Positions 34,209-43,780 are shown, counted from the stretch's first letter. The stretch is 64,000 bases of DNA from Parapedobacter flavus (GCF_035818675.1 NZ_JAYKZZ010000009.1:62001-126000); one strand, 5' to 3'. Numbers and translations are program-made. Notes: generated from the letters alone by a model not told the origin.

Positions 34209-35276
34209 CTATTTATTTTTCTCTTCAAATTCTTGCATGGTATCAACCAGTGCATTCACACCTGTTATGCTCAGCGCATTGTATATCGATGCACGGAAGC
34301 CACCGACACTTCGGTGCCCTTTCAAGCCTACCAATCCACGTTCCTTTGCCAGTTCCAAGAAAGCGCCTTCATGTGCTTTTTCTTCGGTTACAAACGTCAC
34401 GTTCATCCTTGACCGATCGTCGGTGTGGGCGGTTCCTTTAAACAGCGGGTTCCGCTCAATTTCATCATACAGTGTACGTGCTTTGATGATATTTTCCTGC
34501 TCGATGACCGATATACCGCCTTTGTTCTTCAACCAACGGAGATTAAGCATCGCTACATAGATAGAGAAGACTGGCGGCGTGTGGTACATCGACTGTGCGT
34601 TTATGTGCGATTGGTAGTCGAAAATCGTCGGCAGTGTCCGGCCCGTCTTTCCGAGCAACTCCTCTTTTACGATCACCACTGCTGCACCTGCCGGTCCTAC
34701 ATTTTTCTGCAGGCCTGCGTAAATGAGACCGTAATCGGCTACATTGATTGCACGACTCATGATGTCGGATGACATATCGGATACTAACGGCACACTGGTC
34801 TTGGGCGTTTCGAAGATTTCCGTACCAAAGATGGTGTTGTTACTTGTATAATGCAGGTATGCTGCATCGCTAGGTACTTCGTAGGTTTTGGGCACATAGT
34901 TATAATTTGCGTCTGCCGAAGATGCTACCACCACCACGTCACCGAGCTTTTTCGCTTCCTTGATGGCTTTGCTCGCCCAGGTGCCAGTGTCTAGATAGGC
35001 CGCTTTGCCCCCTTCGGGCAGCAGGTTCATCGGCACTAAGGGGAATTGCGTGCTGGCTCCACCCTGCATGAAAATGACAGCGTACCCTTGGGGTACCGAC
35101 AGCAGTTCGCGTACTAATTGCTCGGCTTCAACCATCACCGCTTCAAATTCTTTGCTGCGATGCGATATTTCCAAGATAGACAGCCCGGTGTCATTGAAAT
35201 TCAATACGGCTTGGGAGGCTTCCTGAAAAACTTCTTGGGGCAATATGCATGGCCCCGCTCCAAAATTATGCTTCAT
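34209..35276 (-). CDS. serC: Phosphoserine aminotransferase
   Basis: A 355-residue PLP aminotransferase that makes 3-phosphoserine from 3-phosphohydroxypyruvate. Signatures are NFGAGPCILPQEV at the N-terminus, FMQGGASTQF, the PLP lysine in YAGLQKNVGPAG near residue 190, and GFRASIYNA near the end. It heads a minus-strand operon serC-serA-lysC-lysA and has its own -7 box 38 nt upstream. Confidence 0.95.
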   Translation of the reverse strand: MKHNFGAGPCILPQEVFQEASQAVLNFNDTGLSILEISHRSKEFEAVMVEAEQLVRELLSVPQGYAVIFMQGGASTQFPLVPMNLLPEGGKAAYLDTGTWASKAIKEAKKLGDVVVVASSADANYNYVPKTYEVPSDAAYLHYTSNNTIFGTEIFETPKTSVPLVSDMSSDIMSRAINVADYGLIYAGLQKNVGPAGAAVVIVKEELLGKTGRTLPTIFDYQSHINAQSMYHTPPVFSIYVAMLNLRWLKNKGGISVIEQENIIKARTLYDEIERNPLFKGTAHTDDRSRMNVTFVTEEKAHEGAFLELAKERGLVGLKGHRSVGGFRASIYNALSITGVNALVDTMQEFEEKNK

Positions 35277-35314
35277 ATTGTTTTATCTGAGAGGTGTATC
35301 CTTTTAATTTGCCG

Positions 35315-35322
35315 CAAAAATA
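35315..35322 (-). promoter_or_regulatory. -7 box TATTTTTG for the serC operon
   Basis: The minus strand reads TATTTTTG, giving a leader of about 35 nt before the serC ATG. The flanks are very AT-rich. Confidence 0.6.
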
Positions 35323-35395
35323 AGAATTATTTATTGTAATTCATTCAATAATTCCAATAATATGTTGCGAATAATTCAAAGATAAACGCTAGTTG

Positions 35396-36283
35396 TTAAA
35401 TCAACAACAACGTTTTCCAAGCCTTCGTTACCTCGCCCCCATCGAGCAGCGCAGCGGCCTTACGGTGCAGGTGGATTTGTAGCGTCGCCTTGTCGCCGAT
35501 AAAGGCATCCAGTATCTCCCGGGTTTCGGGATCTGTGCGCAATGTGTCTATCTCATCCTCCGTGGGGAGCACCTCGACATTCCCCAGTTTTCCCAAATGA
35601 TTGCCCGTGAGCATTGGCGACTGCCGGATGTGCTGCGGCAGTTGGTCTACGCCTATTCCGCGGTTCCGCAACGGTTTGGCAACTTCAAATAGATTGGCGG
35701 TAGTAACACGGCAATACCAGTCGCCACCGAGCCGTGCCACTAGGTCGAGCTCGGCTTGGTCTACGCGGTCATCTATGCCTAGCAAGGTGTCGTGTATGTG
35801 CATCCGCACCACTTCGGCCAGCACCAAATTCCCCGCTCCGGGGATGTCGGCCAGCTCGACCACCTGCCGTACCTTGCATTCCAGTTGAACGGGTGATTCG
35901 GCCACGCGTGGCGGCGATACCAGTTCCGACGCCAATGGCGTAAAGCCCGACTTGATAAATTCGTCAACACCGCGCTCGTATTCGGTACTTGCGAGCGACT
36001 GCTGTTGTACCATGGCGTAGTTCACGATGTTGATCACCACTTCCGGCACCTCTTGAATATTGTCCAACGTGTGTTTTGTGCTGCCATCTCGCATTCGTCG
36101 CAACGGCGAAAATACGCAAATGGGTGGGCGCTGAGACATCAGGTTAAAATAGCTGAAAGGGCTCAGATTAACCTTGCCGGATTTGTCTACCGTACTTGCA
36201 AAACAAATGGGGCGCGGTGCGATGGCAAATTTCAGCAGGTTATCAAACTGCGGATGGGTAAGCGGATCAATGGTTTTCGTCAT
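35396..36283 (-). CDS. Flavin reductase family protein (FMN-binding split barrel)
   Basis: A 295-residue protein with a flavin-reductase-like split barrel in its N-terminal about 195 residues: APRPICFASTVDKSGKVNLSPFSYFNLMS (split: APRPICFASTVD; NLSPFSYFNLMS) binds FMN, followed by VVINIVNYAMVQQ and VQLECKVRQVVEL. About 90 C-terminal residues form a helical extension common in Bacteroidota homologues. No partner monooxygenase is nearby, so the substrate is unknown. It is a single gene with a -7 box 37 nt upstream. Confidence 0.87.
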   Translation of the reverse strand: MTKTIDPLTHPQFDNLLKFAIAPRPICFASTVDKSGKVNLSPFSYFNLMSQRPPICVFSPLRRMRDGSTKHTLDNIQEVPEVVINIVNYAMVQQQSLASTEYERGVDEFIKSGFTPLASELVSPPRVAESPVQLECKVRQVVELADIPGAGNLVLAEVVRMHIHDTLLGIDDRVDQAELDLVARLGGDWYCRVTTANLFEVAKPLRNRGIGVDQLPQHIRQSPMLTGNHLGKLGNVEVLPTEDEIDTLRTDPETREILDAFIGDKATLQIHLHRKAAALLDGGEVTKAWKTLLLI

Positions 36284-36320
36284 TTGGCATTTTCACTATC
36301 GGAAATTAAACTCCAAGGCC

Positions 36321-36328
36321 CAAAGCTA
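36321..36328 (-). promoter_or_regulatory. -7 box TAGCTTTG for the flavin reductase gene
   Basis: The minus strand reads TAGCTTTG, 37 nt before the ATG at 36283. Confidence 0.5.
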
Positions 36329-36372
36329 TGAAAATACGGCCATTTTTCGAACTCAAAGTTAGGAGGAAGGCT

Positions 36373-37743
36373 TCATTCAATTCCGTATTTCTCCATTTTG
36401 TTGTATAGTGTTTTCCGATCGATGTTGAGCATTTGGGCGGCCTTACTTTTGTTATATTTGGCTTTTTGCAAGACATCCACGATTAATTTTCGCTCATGCG
36501 CTTCGCTGTGCAGCCTAAGGTCGGGGTTTTCAGCCGACGGTGCTGCGGCCGGATTGTCTGCCGATCGTTTGATCGCGTAGACCATCTCTTCGGGCAAGGC
36601 CGATGCATCGGCTTTTGTGCCGGGCGAGAGCAGTACCATGCGCTTAATCACATTCTTCAATTCGCGCAGGTTGCCCGGCCAGTCATACGTATTAAAAATA
36701 TCTTTCACTTCGCTGGCCAGCTCCACCACGTCCCTACCCAGTTCTTTATTGGCTTTCCTTACGAAAAAATCAACGAATTGCTGGAAATCCCCACGCCGGT
36801 CGCGCAACGCTGGTACGATAATTTCAAACTCATTGATGCGGTGGTATAAGTCTTCTCTGAATTTGCCCGAGCCCAGTAGGTCCTCATTCGTGGCTGCAAT
36901 TACACGAACGTCCACGTTGATGGTCTTATTTGCACCCACAGGTTGTATGACCTGTTCCTGCAACGCGCGCAGCAGCTTCACCTGTACGTCGTAAGAGAGG
37001 TTGCCTATTTCGTCGAGAAACAGTGTGCCCCCTGTCGCCTCTTCAAACTGACCGGTCTTGTCATTCATTGCGCCGGTAAACGATCCCTTTACATGGCCAA
37101 AAAGTTCACTCGATGCCAACTCTTTAGATAAAGTACCGCAATCAATTGATACAAAGGGCTTGCTTGCCCTTTTACTCTTCTGATGGATTGCCCGTGCTAC
37201 GTATTCCTTCCCGGTCCCGCTTTCGCCACGTATTAGTACTGACATATCGGTGGGCGCCACCAATGCAATATACTCGTGCAGCTTGCGTGCCGCTGTACTA
37301 GCTCCTTCTACAAAGTCCAAACCCGGCGTGGTATCGATATGGGTTTTACGCGCTTTTGAGGTGCCATCTGCTTTGCCAGCCGATTTCCCCTCCAAGGCAT
37401 CATTAACGACCATCAATAGCTCATCGGGGTTAACAGGTTTGGTGATATAGTCAAATACGCCCTGCCGTATGGCATTCACCGCGGTGCGGACGTCATTGAA
37501 ACTGGTCATAATGACAGAGGGAATTACCTTGTCCTGGGCGCGTAGGGCGTCCAACACTTCCAGTCCAATGCCATCACCTAACCGGTAATCCAGCAATATT
37601 AACTGGAATTCATGCGCCTTGAGTGCCTCAATGCCACTTCTCACACTATACTTCACGACGACATCGAAGCCTTTCTTTCTCAGAAAATTGTCGAGTATCG
37701 TAGCAAATGTGGTATCATCTTCTACCAAAAGAATATTGGCCAT
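36373..37743 (-). CDS. Sigma-54-dependent response regulator (NtrC/AtoC type)
   Basis: A 456-residue regulator with a receiver (D9/D10, phospho-site D52 in LLDYRLGDG), a AAA+ domain with Walker A GESGTGKE, the sigma-54 contact loop GSFTGA (canonical GAFTGA with one change) and a FIS-type helix-turn-helix at the C-terminus (KAAQMLNIDRKTLYNKM). It activates sigma-54 promoters when phosphorylated. No histidine kinase is adjacent, so it is an orphan here. ATG 37743 is preferred over TTG 37749. It follows icd by 56 bp on the same strand. Its presence makes sigma-54 promoters such as the one proposed for hsp20 plausible. Confidence 0.93.
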   Translation of the reverse strand: MANILLVEDDTTFATILDNFLRKKGFDVVVKYSVRSGIEALKAHEFQLILLDYRLGDGIGLEVLDALRAQDKVIPSVIMTSFNDVRTAVNAIRQGVFDYITKPVNPDELLMVVNDALEGKSAGKADGTSKARKTHIDTTPGLDFVEGASTAARKLHEYIALVAPTDMSVLIRGESGTGKEYVARAIHQKSKRASKPFVSIDCGTLSKELASSELFGHVKGSFTGAMNDKTGQFEEATGGTLFLDEIGNLSYDVQVKLLRALQEQVIQPVGANKTINVDVRVIAATNEDLLGSGKFREDLYHRINEFEIIVPALRDRRGDFQQFVDFFVRKANKELGRDVVELASEVKDIFNTYDWPGNLRELKNVIKRMVLLSPGTKADASALPEEMVYAIKRSADNPAAAPSAENPDLRLHSEAHERKLIVDVLQKAKYNKSKAAQMLNIDRKTLYNKMEKYGIE

Positions 37744-37799
37744 GTGCAAGCAATTATAAAGTCAAGTATCTGTTATTAGTATTTCGAACGGTCAAAACC

Positions 37800-39068
37800 C
37801 TATTTTATTTTATCGATAATTGCCGATGCGAATTCACTTGTTTTCAAGAGCTTTCCATCGGGCATCTGATCAAAAAAATCAACCGTTACGGTCTTATCCA
37901 AAATCGTTTGCTTCAATGCCGTCACCATCCGTTCGGCGGCTTCGTTCCAGCCGATGTATTCCAAGAGCATCATACCACTTAACAGCACAGAAGAAGGGTT
38001 CATGCTGTCGGTATCTGCAAAACGGGGTGCTGTGCCGTGCGTTGCCTCGAAGACCGCGTGGCCGGTCTGGTAATTGATGTTTGCACCGGGTGCTATACCA
38101 ATGCCGCCAACAATGGCTGCAAGTGCATCCGATATGTAATCGCCGTTTAGGTTTAACGTGGCGACGACCGAATAGTTTTTTGGGTTCAATAAGATCTGTT
38201 GCAAAAAATTGTCGGCAATCACATCTTTGATGATGATTTTTCCATCCGATTCAGCAGCGGCCATTTCCGCATTTGCTGCCTTTTCGCCATTAGCATCTTT
38301 CCTTCGCTCCCATTGTTGCCAGGTATAAGTGGCATCTGCAAATTCGGTTTCGGCAAGTTCATACCCCCACCCTTTGAACGCCCCTTCGGTATACTTCATG
38401 ATATTTCCTTTATGCACCAGGGTCACCGATGGCAATGTATGCTCTATGGCGTGTTCAATGGCTGCTTTGATCAGTCGTTTGGAGCCGTGCTCGGAAACCG
38501 TTTTGATGCCGACAGCAGTGTCGTCCGTGAAATCGAAGTCGACGCCAATATCTTGCGTAAGGAATTCCTTGACCCGTTGCCCTTCGGTAGACCCGGCCGG
38601 AAACTCAATGCCGGTGTAGATGTCTTCGGTATTTTCCCTGAAGATGACCATGTCGACCCGTTCCGGGTGCTTCACCGGTGAGGGTACCCCCTCAAACCAA
38701 CGGGTTGGCCGTTGGCACACATATAGGTCGAGGGCTTTCCGGATGGCCACGTTGAGCGACCGTATCCCACCGCCTATCGGTGTGGTGAGTGGGCCCTTAA
38801 TCCCCACGAGGTATTCCCTGAAGGCGTCCAGCGTTGCTTCGGGCAACCACTCACCAGTCTGCTGGAAAGCATTTTCGCCGGCCAAAACCTCTTTCCATTC
38901 TATTTTCCGCTTGCCGGCGTACGCTTTTTCAACCGCGGCATCAAATACCCGAACGGATGCCCGCCAAATATCGGGGCCAATGCCGTCGCCGATAATGAAT
39001 GGAATGGTTACCTGATCGGGAACGGCCAGCGTTCCATCATCCAACTTTGTTATGCGGGTAGTTGCCAT
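37800..39068 (-). CDS. icd: NADP-dependent isocitrate dehydrogenase
   Basis: A 422-residue isocitrate dehydrogenase of the E. coli Icd type, turning isocitrate into 2-oxoglutarate in the TCA cycle. The substrate motif TPIGGGIRSLNVAIRKALD holds the serine that is the regulatory phosphorylation site in enterobacteria. Other marks are FRENTEDIYTGIEF and NLNGDYISDALAAIVGG. It begins 8 bp after the antiporter stop and so is most likely in one transcript with it, an odd pairing. Confidence 0.95.
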   Translation of the reverse strand: MATTRITKLDDGTLAVPDQVTIPFIIGDGIGPDIWRASVRVFDAAVEKAYAGKRKIEWKEVLAGENAFQQTGEWLPEATLDAFREYLVGIKGPLTTPIGGGIRSLNVAIRKALDLYVCQRPTRWFEGVPSPVKHPERVDMVIFRENTEDIYTGIEFPAGSTEGQRVKEFLTQDIGVDFDFTDDTAVGIKTVSEHGSKRLIKAAIEHAIEHTLPSVTLVHKGNIMKYTEGAFKGWGYELAETEFADATYTWQQWERRKDANGEKAANAEMAAAESDGKIIIKDVIADNFLQQILLNPKNYSVVATLNLNGDYISDALAAIVGGIGIAPGANINYQTGHAVFEATHGTAPRFADTDSMNPSSVLLSGMMLLEYIGWNEAAERMVTALKQTILDKTVTVDFFDQMPDGKLLKTSEFASAIIDKIK

Positions 39069-39076
39069 AATCAGTT

Positions 39077-41206
39077 TTATTTGTCTTTGGTGAATATGTT
39101 GCCGATACCTTGCCCTATCCGTCGGAGTATTGGGCTCGTTGGCACCTCCTCATATTCATCCAGGGAATGTCCGCCACGCCTGCGCGGGAATATCAGAATT
39201 CGGTTGAACTGGCTATATACATTTCCGAGCTTTTTCGGGATTCGGTCAAAGGAATATCGATAAGAAACCTCACCTTGTCGGGCGGACACAAACACGATGA
39301 GGTCATTATCCCTTACAAAGGCATTCAGCTTGCTCAACTCATCCCAGTCGCCATGCAACTCAAAATTTAGGACGGTGCTCGTTTTGTTTTTTACTAGGTA
39401 TGCTTCTATGACCGATTTGGTTCTTTCAATGCAAACAAAATGTATGGGTAAACTCAATTCGCCCGAAAGGCGCATCATTTTCGCTAGACAGAACTCGAAT
39501 CCAAGCTCAGATTCGGTAAGCGGGGGACAAAACATGAGGATGCGTTTATGGCTTACGAGCGGTTTGTCGACATGGCACATAAACAAGTTAGCATCGGTTT
39601 TATTTAGGATACTTTCCGTCTTCTCCCCTACCAACTTTTCAATAATTCCTGGCTTGCTAGGCCATCCTAGCAAGATAGCATCGGCCGATTGCTCCAAAGC
39701 GGCTCTGCTAATGCCGTTCGGTATATTATAATCGATAGTTGCCATAATCGACACCTCTGTTTCACTCCCAGAGGCATACTTTGCCGTCGAGTCGAGGTTT
39801 CTGCGGGCCTTCAGCAGGTTCTGTTCGGCCGATTCGTTGTTGGGTACCACGGTAACCACAGTGAGCGGGTGGAGCGAGTGTTTGCTTTTTATAAGTGTAG
39901 CAAAATCCAAAAGCGCCTCCATATTGTTCAAATTGGCTATCGGCAAAATCAGCCTTTCGTCTTTTGGCAGATTACGCTTTCCCACTGGCGTGTCCTGGTC
40001 GCCTGCCACCACGATTTTCTTAGACGCACCTTCCGTTACCAGCGATGCTACGATGCAACTTGCCAAAATCAAGATAATCGCACCGTTTAACAGATTCTCA
40101 CCCACAATACCGTATTCGTGGCCCACCATGATCACCGCCAGTGTCGCGGCAGCGTGGGCACCACTGAGGCCATAAATGACCTGTCGCTGGGCCGACGAAT
40201 ACCTAAAGATCAATTGGGTGAAAAATGCAGCCCCCCATTTGCCTGTTATCGAAACGGCAATGAGTGTACCGGCAATGAGTAATGCTTCCGGCTTTTCGAT
40301 CAGTATCCGGATGTCCACGATCATGCCTACACTAATCAAGAAGAACGGTATGAAGATCGAATTACCGATGAACTCGATCCGGTTCATCAAAGCGGACGAG
40401 TGTGGAATTAAGCGATTTAATGCGAGCCCGGCCATGAACGCACCAATAATGGGTTCCAGTCCGGCGATTTCCGACAGAAAAGCTGCGAAAAACACAACGG
40501 AAAGGACAAAAATGTAATGAGAAGTTTTTTCACCTTCTACTTTTTGGAAAAACCACTTGGCAATTTTTGGGATAATACCAAATATCACGAGCAGCAGAAC
40601 GGCAAAAGAAATTCCGAATCCCCACCAGAATTGCGGATTAAGATTATCGTAAAACGCGGCTACAATCACGGCCAATATAACGAGAACGGCTGTGTCGGTA
40701 AGTATGGTGCCGCCTATCGCTATGGCCACCGCCTCATTCTTTGAGATGCCGTAATTATTGACAATCGGATAGGCAACGAGTGTATGCGTTGCCAGCATGC
40801 TGGCAATCAGCAAGCTGGGTACCATGTCATAATCCAGCAAATAATAGAACACAGAATAGCCGATAGAGATCGGTACCGCAAATGTAAGCAAACCGAATAG
40901 CAGACTTTTATGCTGTGACTTTTTGAATTCATTCATGTCCAATTCCAAACCAGCAATGAACATGATATAAATCAGGCCGATCGTCGAAAATAAGTCGACC
41001 GCCGCATTCTGTTCCAACAAATTCAACCCGTGGGGTCCTACGATGATTCCCGAAATAATCAACCCGATGATTCCCGGTATTTTAATCCGGCGTAGCAATA
41101 TCGGCGACAGCAGGATGATGAACAGGACAAGGGCAAAGATAAGAACAGGGTTACTTAACGGCGTATCAAACGCATGCCGGATATGGTCGAGTATGTTTTT
41201 ATTCAT
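39077..41206 (-). CDS. CPA2-type cation/proton antiporter with C-terminal USP-like domain
   Basis: A 709-residue inner-membrane protein. About residues 1-400 form twelve or so transmembrane helices of the Na/H exchanger (KefB/NapA-like) fold, with the GPHGLNLLEQ and FIAGLELDMNEF motifs and a GLALNRLIPHSS segment. The C-terminal about 290 residues are soluble and resemble two universal-stress-protein folds, as in CHX-type antiporters. It would exchange Na+ or K+ for H+ under control of the soluble part. Start 41206 (MNKNILDHIRH) is preferred over 41233. Confidence 0.88.
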   Translation of the reverse strand: MNKNILDHIRHAFDTPLSNPVLIFALVLFIILLSPILLRRIKIPGIIGLIISGIIVGPHGLNLLEQNAAVDLFSTIGLIYIMFIAGLELDMNEFKKSQHKSLLFGLLTFAVPISIGYSVFYYLLDYDMVPSLLIASMLATHTLVAYPIVNNYGISKNEAVAIAIGGTILTDTAVLVILAVIVAAFYDNLNPQFWWGFGISFAVLLLVIFGIIPKIAKWFFQKVEGEKTSHYIFVLSVVFFAAFLSEIAGLEPIIGAFMAGLALNRLIPHSSALMNRIEFIGNSIFIPFFLISVGMIVDIRILIEKPEALLIAGTLIAVSITGKWGAAFFTQLIFRYSSAQRQVIYGLSGAHAAATLAVIMVGHEYGIVGENLLNGAIILILASCIVASLVTEGASKKIVVAGDQDTPVGKRNLPKDERLILPIANLNNMEALLDFATLIKSKHSLHPLTVVTVVPNNESAEQNLLKARRNLDSTAKYASGSETEVSIMATIDYNIPNGISRAALEQSADAILLGWPSKPGIIEKLVGEKTESILNKTDANLFMCHVDKPLVSHKRILMFCPPLTESELGFEFCLAKMMRLSGELSLPIHFVCIERTKSVIEAYLVKNKTSTVLNFELHGDWDELSKLNAFVRDNDLIVFVSARQGEVSYRYSFDRIPKKLGNVYSQFNRILIFPRRRGGHSLDEYEEVPTSPILRRIGQGIGNIFTKDK

Positions 41207-41250
41207 AAATATTGCTAATGAATCACCGCACAAATGCTATGAATACCGTC

Positions 41251-41258
41251 CAAACTTA
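41251..41258 (-). promoter_or_regulatory. -7 box TAAGTTTG for the antiporter-icd unit
   Basis: The minus strand reads TAAGTTTG, 44 nt before the antiporter start. Confidence 0.5.
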
Positions 41259-41284
41259 CGCAAAATCGGGCAAAATAAGATAGT

Positions 41285-42511
41285 TTATTGAAATTGGATG
41301 GCCTTGATCGGACTGATGCGACCGATGAGGTACGACGGGATAAGCAATACGGCTAGGGCGACTCCAGCTATCCCGATGTTGAGCAAAAGCACCTCGAACA
41401 GGTTGATGTCAACCGGGATATAAGCAACGTAATAACTGGCTTCGTCCAACGTAAAAAAATGGGTTTGCCGTTGGAACCAATAGAGTCCATACCCTAGCAG
41501 GTTACCGATCAAAAGGCCCCATCCGATGAGGTATGCCGCCTGGTATAGGAACACCTTTCGGATACCGCCGTCGGTATATCCCAGCGCCTTTAAAATGCCA
41601 ATCATCGAAGTGCGTTCCAAAATGATGATGAGCAAGGCTGATACCATATTGACCACGGCAACAACAACCATCAAAATCAGGATAATGACGGTATTGACAT
41701 CCAATAAATCCAACCATTGGAAGATTTGGGGAAGTTGGTCGCGCACGCTGACGGCGTCGACCGAAACCGGCAATACCGCAGTGACCGCTTCCGTAAGAAT
41801 TCCTAACCTACCGAAATCATCGATGGCCACTTCATAGCCGCCAACGGCACTGGCATCCCAGTCGTTAAGCCGCCTAACCATTGATAAAGCACCGATTACG
41901 TAGGTGTTGTCGAGCTCTTCCACGCCGGTATGGAAGATGCCGGCTATCTGGAATTTCCGCGGGCGTGGCCGGCCTTCCAATTGCACGAAGTACATAATGA
42001 AATCGTCGCCCACGGTCAGTTGCAGCCGGTTCGCCGTGTACTGCGATAGCAGCACCTGCCCCATTGCTTTCGCGCTATCTGCAAAATCGATCGGGTGGCC
42101 GTCTATCAGCGTAGCTGTCAGGTACTGTTGGTTGTAACTGCTGTCTATTCCCTTGAATAACACACCTTCCGCTTCGTTGTTTACATTGATGATGCCGGCT
42201 TTGGTTGCAAAATACCGCACGTCGGTTACGCCGGGCACCGCCCGTAGTTCCCTTATTTCCGTAGCAGTAAGTGCTATCGGTTCAGGTTCGTAAGACTCGT
42301 TGAGATCGTAGTTGCTCAGGGTGATATCGCCAAAAAAACCTCGTTGTTTTGCCGTTACTTCTTCCTTGAAGCCTTTCAGCACGGCAATGGAAAGCATCAT
42401 CGCCGCAATGCCCAAGGCAATGGCACCGACAGCCACACGCACAATCAGGCCCGAGAACGTCCTTTTTCCGTCCATCGAAATCCGTTTTGCTAAAAAGTAT
42501 GGGAAATTCAA
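41285..42511 (-). CDS. ABC transporter permease, LolC/LolE type
   Basis: A 408-residue inner-membrane permease of the FtsX/MacB superfamily with one N-terminal helix (RVAVGAIALGIAAMMLSIAVL), a periplasmic MacB-like domain (about 50-250), and three C-terminal helices. The Bacteroidota LolC/E family begins MNFPxFLAxR, as here, which supports the TTG start at 42511. It probably moves lipoproteins from the inner membrane toward the outer membrane with an ATPase encoded elsewhere. Divergent from fmt through a palindromic promoter. Confidence 0.87.
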   Translation of the reverse strand: MNFPYFLAKRISMDGKRTFSGLIVRVAVGAIALGIAAMMLSIAVLKGFKEEVTAKQRGFFGDITLSNYDLNESYEPEPIALTATEIRELRAVPGVTDVRYFATKAGIINVNNEAEGVLFKGIDSSYNQQYLTATLIDGHPIDFADSAKAMGQVLLSQYTANRLQLTVGDDFIMYFVQLEGRPRPRKFQIAGIFHTGVEELDNTYVIGALSMVRRLNDWDASAVGGYEVAIDDFGRLGILTEAVTAVLPVSVDAVSVRDQLPQIFQWLDLLDVNTVIILILMVVVAVVNMVSALLIIILERTSMIGILKALGYTDGGIRKVFLYQAAYLIGWGLLIGNLLGYGLYWFQRQTHFFTLDEASYYVAYIPVDINLFEVLLLNIGIAGVALAVLLIPSYLIGRISPIKAIQFQ

Positions 42512-42529
42512 GCCGCTCGATATAATTTG

Positions 42530-42545
42530 TACCTTTGCAAAGGTA
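42530..42545. promoter_or_regulatory. Palindromic double -7 box TACCTTTG-CAAAGGTA between lolC/E-type gene and fmt
   Basis: TACCTTTG (42530-42537, plus strand) and its exact reverse complement CAAAGGTA (42538-42545) abut, forming a perfect 16-bp palindrome. The plus box would serve fmt (leader about 42 nt), the minus box the permease (26 nt gap to the TTG). Polymerases could not occupy both at once. Confidence 0.65.
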
Positions 42546-42582
42546 AGTCACCGGATTAGAAATACGAAATACGAATTATAAC

Positions 42583-43521
42583 ATGCGCATCATCTTCATG
42601 GGTACGCCCGAGTTTGCCGTTGCTTCGCTTGCCGCCCTACTCGATGCAGGCAATGACATTGTGGCGGTGGTAACCGCACCCGATAAGCCGGCGGGCCGTG
42701 GCCGCAAACTACATCAATCGGCCGTAAAGGAATACGCCCTTACCCAGGGAATACCGGTTTTGCAACCAGAGAAGCTGCGCAATGCCGATTTCCTTGCCGA
42801 GCTCAGGGCCCTGCGGGCCGATCTACAGGTGGTCGTAGCCTTCCGGATGCTGCCTGAGGTCGTCTGGAGTATGCCCCCACACGGCACAGTTAACCTGCAT
42901 GCCTCCCTCCTGCCCCAATACCGCGGCGCGGCGCCCATCAACCATGCGGTGATCAATGGCGAGACGGAAAGCGGTGTCAGCACGTTCCTGCTGCAGCACG
43001 AGATTGACACCGGCCATATCCTTTTTTCCGAGCGCGTAGCTATTGGCCCGGACGATACCGCAGGCGACCTGCACGACCGGTTGAAGGACATAGGTGCTGC
43101 CCTGCTTGTTAAAACAGTGCATACCATCGCTACGGGTACCGTCGAACCCGTTCCACAGGCTCAGCTCTCCATCGGCTCCGAACTTAAGCACGCACCTAAG
43201 ATTTTCAAGGACGATGGGCGGATCGACTGGCACAGGCCTGTAGACGAGATATACAACCTGATCCGCGGACTTAGTCCTTATCCGGCCGCATATGCCGAGT
43301 TGGATAGCCACTCCATCAAAATTTTCAGGGCTGCGAAGGAGAAGGTCAACATATCGTATCCTGTCGGCACCTATGTTACCGATGGCTTATCCTACTTAAA
43401 AGTTGCTTGTCCCGATGGTTACATCCATATACAGGAGTTGCAAATGGCCGGAAAAAAGCGGATGGATATCAGCGCCTTTTTAAGAGGATATCGGCCCTCC
43501 TCTGTCACAATTGTTTCATAA
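42583..43521 (+). CDS. fmt: Methionyl-tRNA formyltransferase
   Basis: A 312-residue enzyme that formylates initiator Met-tRNA with 10-formyl-tetrahydrofolate. MRIIFMGTPEFAVASLAAL starts the Rossmann domain, and HASLLPQYRGAAPINHAV is the conserved substrate loop with the catalytic Asn/His region. The C-terminal beta-barrel is shorter but present. Normal length. The gene is monocistronic between divergent promoter and rpoD. Confidence 0.95.
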   Translation: MRIIFMGTPEFAVASLAALLDAGNDIVAVVTAPDKPAGRGRKLHQSAVKEYALTQGIPVLQPEKLRNADFLAELRALRADLQVVVAFRMLPEVVWSMPPHGTVNLHASLLPQYRGAAPINHAVINGETESGVSTFLLQHEIDTGHILFSERVAIGPDDTAGDLHDRLKDIGAALLVKTVHTIATGTVEPVPQAQLSIGSELKHAPKIFKDDGRIDWHRPVDEIYNLIRGLSPYPAAYAELDSHSIKIFRAAKEKVNISYPVGTYVTDGLSYLKVACPDGYIHIQELQMAGKKRMDISAFLRGYRPSSVTIVS

Positions 43522-43736
43522 TCAAACAGGTTAAAATCACGGAAGCATCCTTTTTTCAGCGTTAACAAGCTGATTTATAACGCGTAACGCTGCATGCCAC
43601 AGCGCTCGCACTATCTAGTACGTCATATACTTTGGAACACTTTTTGAGGTAACGATTAAGGTAAAAAAATCGGATAATTTCCTCTAAATCAGACAACTTT
43701 TTCCGAAAAAATCAGTTTATATGATTAGAAAAACCG

Positions 43737-43744
43737 TATTTTTG
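43737..43744 (+). promoter_or_regulatory. -7 box TATTTTTG for the primary sigma factor gene
   Basis: TATTTTTG matches TAnnTTTG and leaves a leader of about 33 nt. A TTTA at 43716-43719 may be a poor -33 box. The encoded sigma factor is the one expected to recognise this sequence. Confidence 0.6.
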
Positions 43745-43780
43745 CACTCTTTTTAGAAAGGAAGGTACTTAACAGATTAA

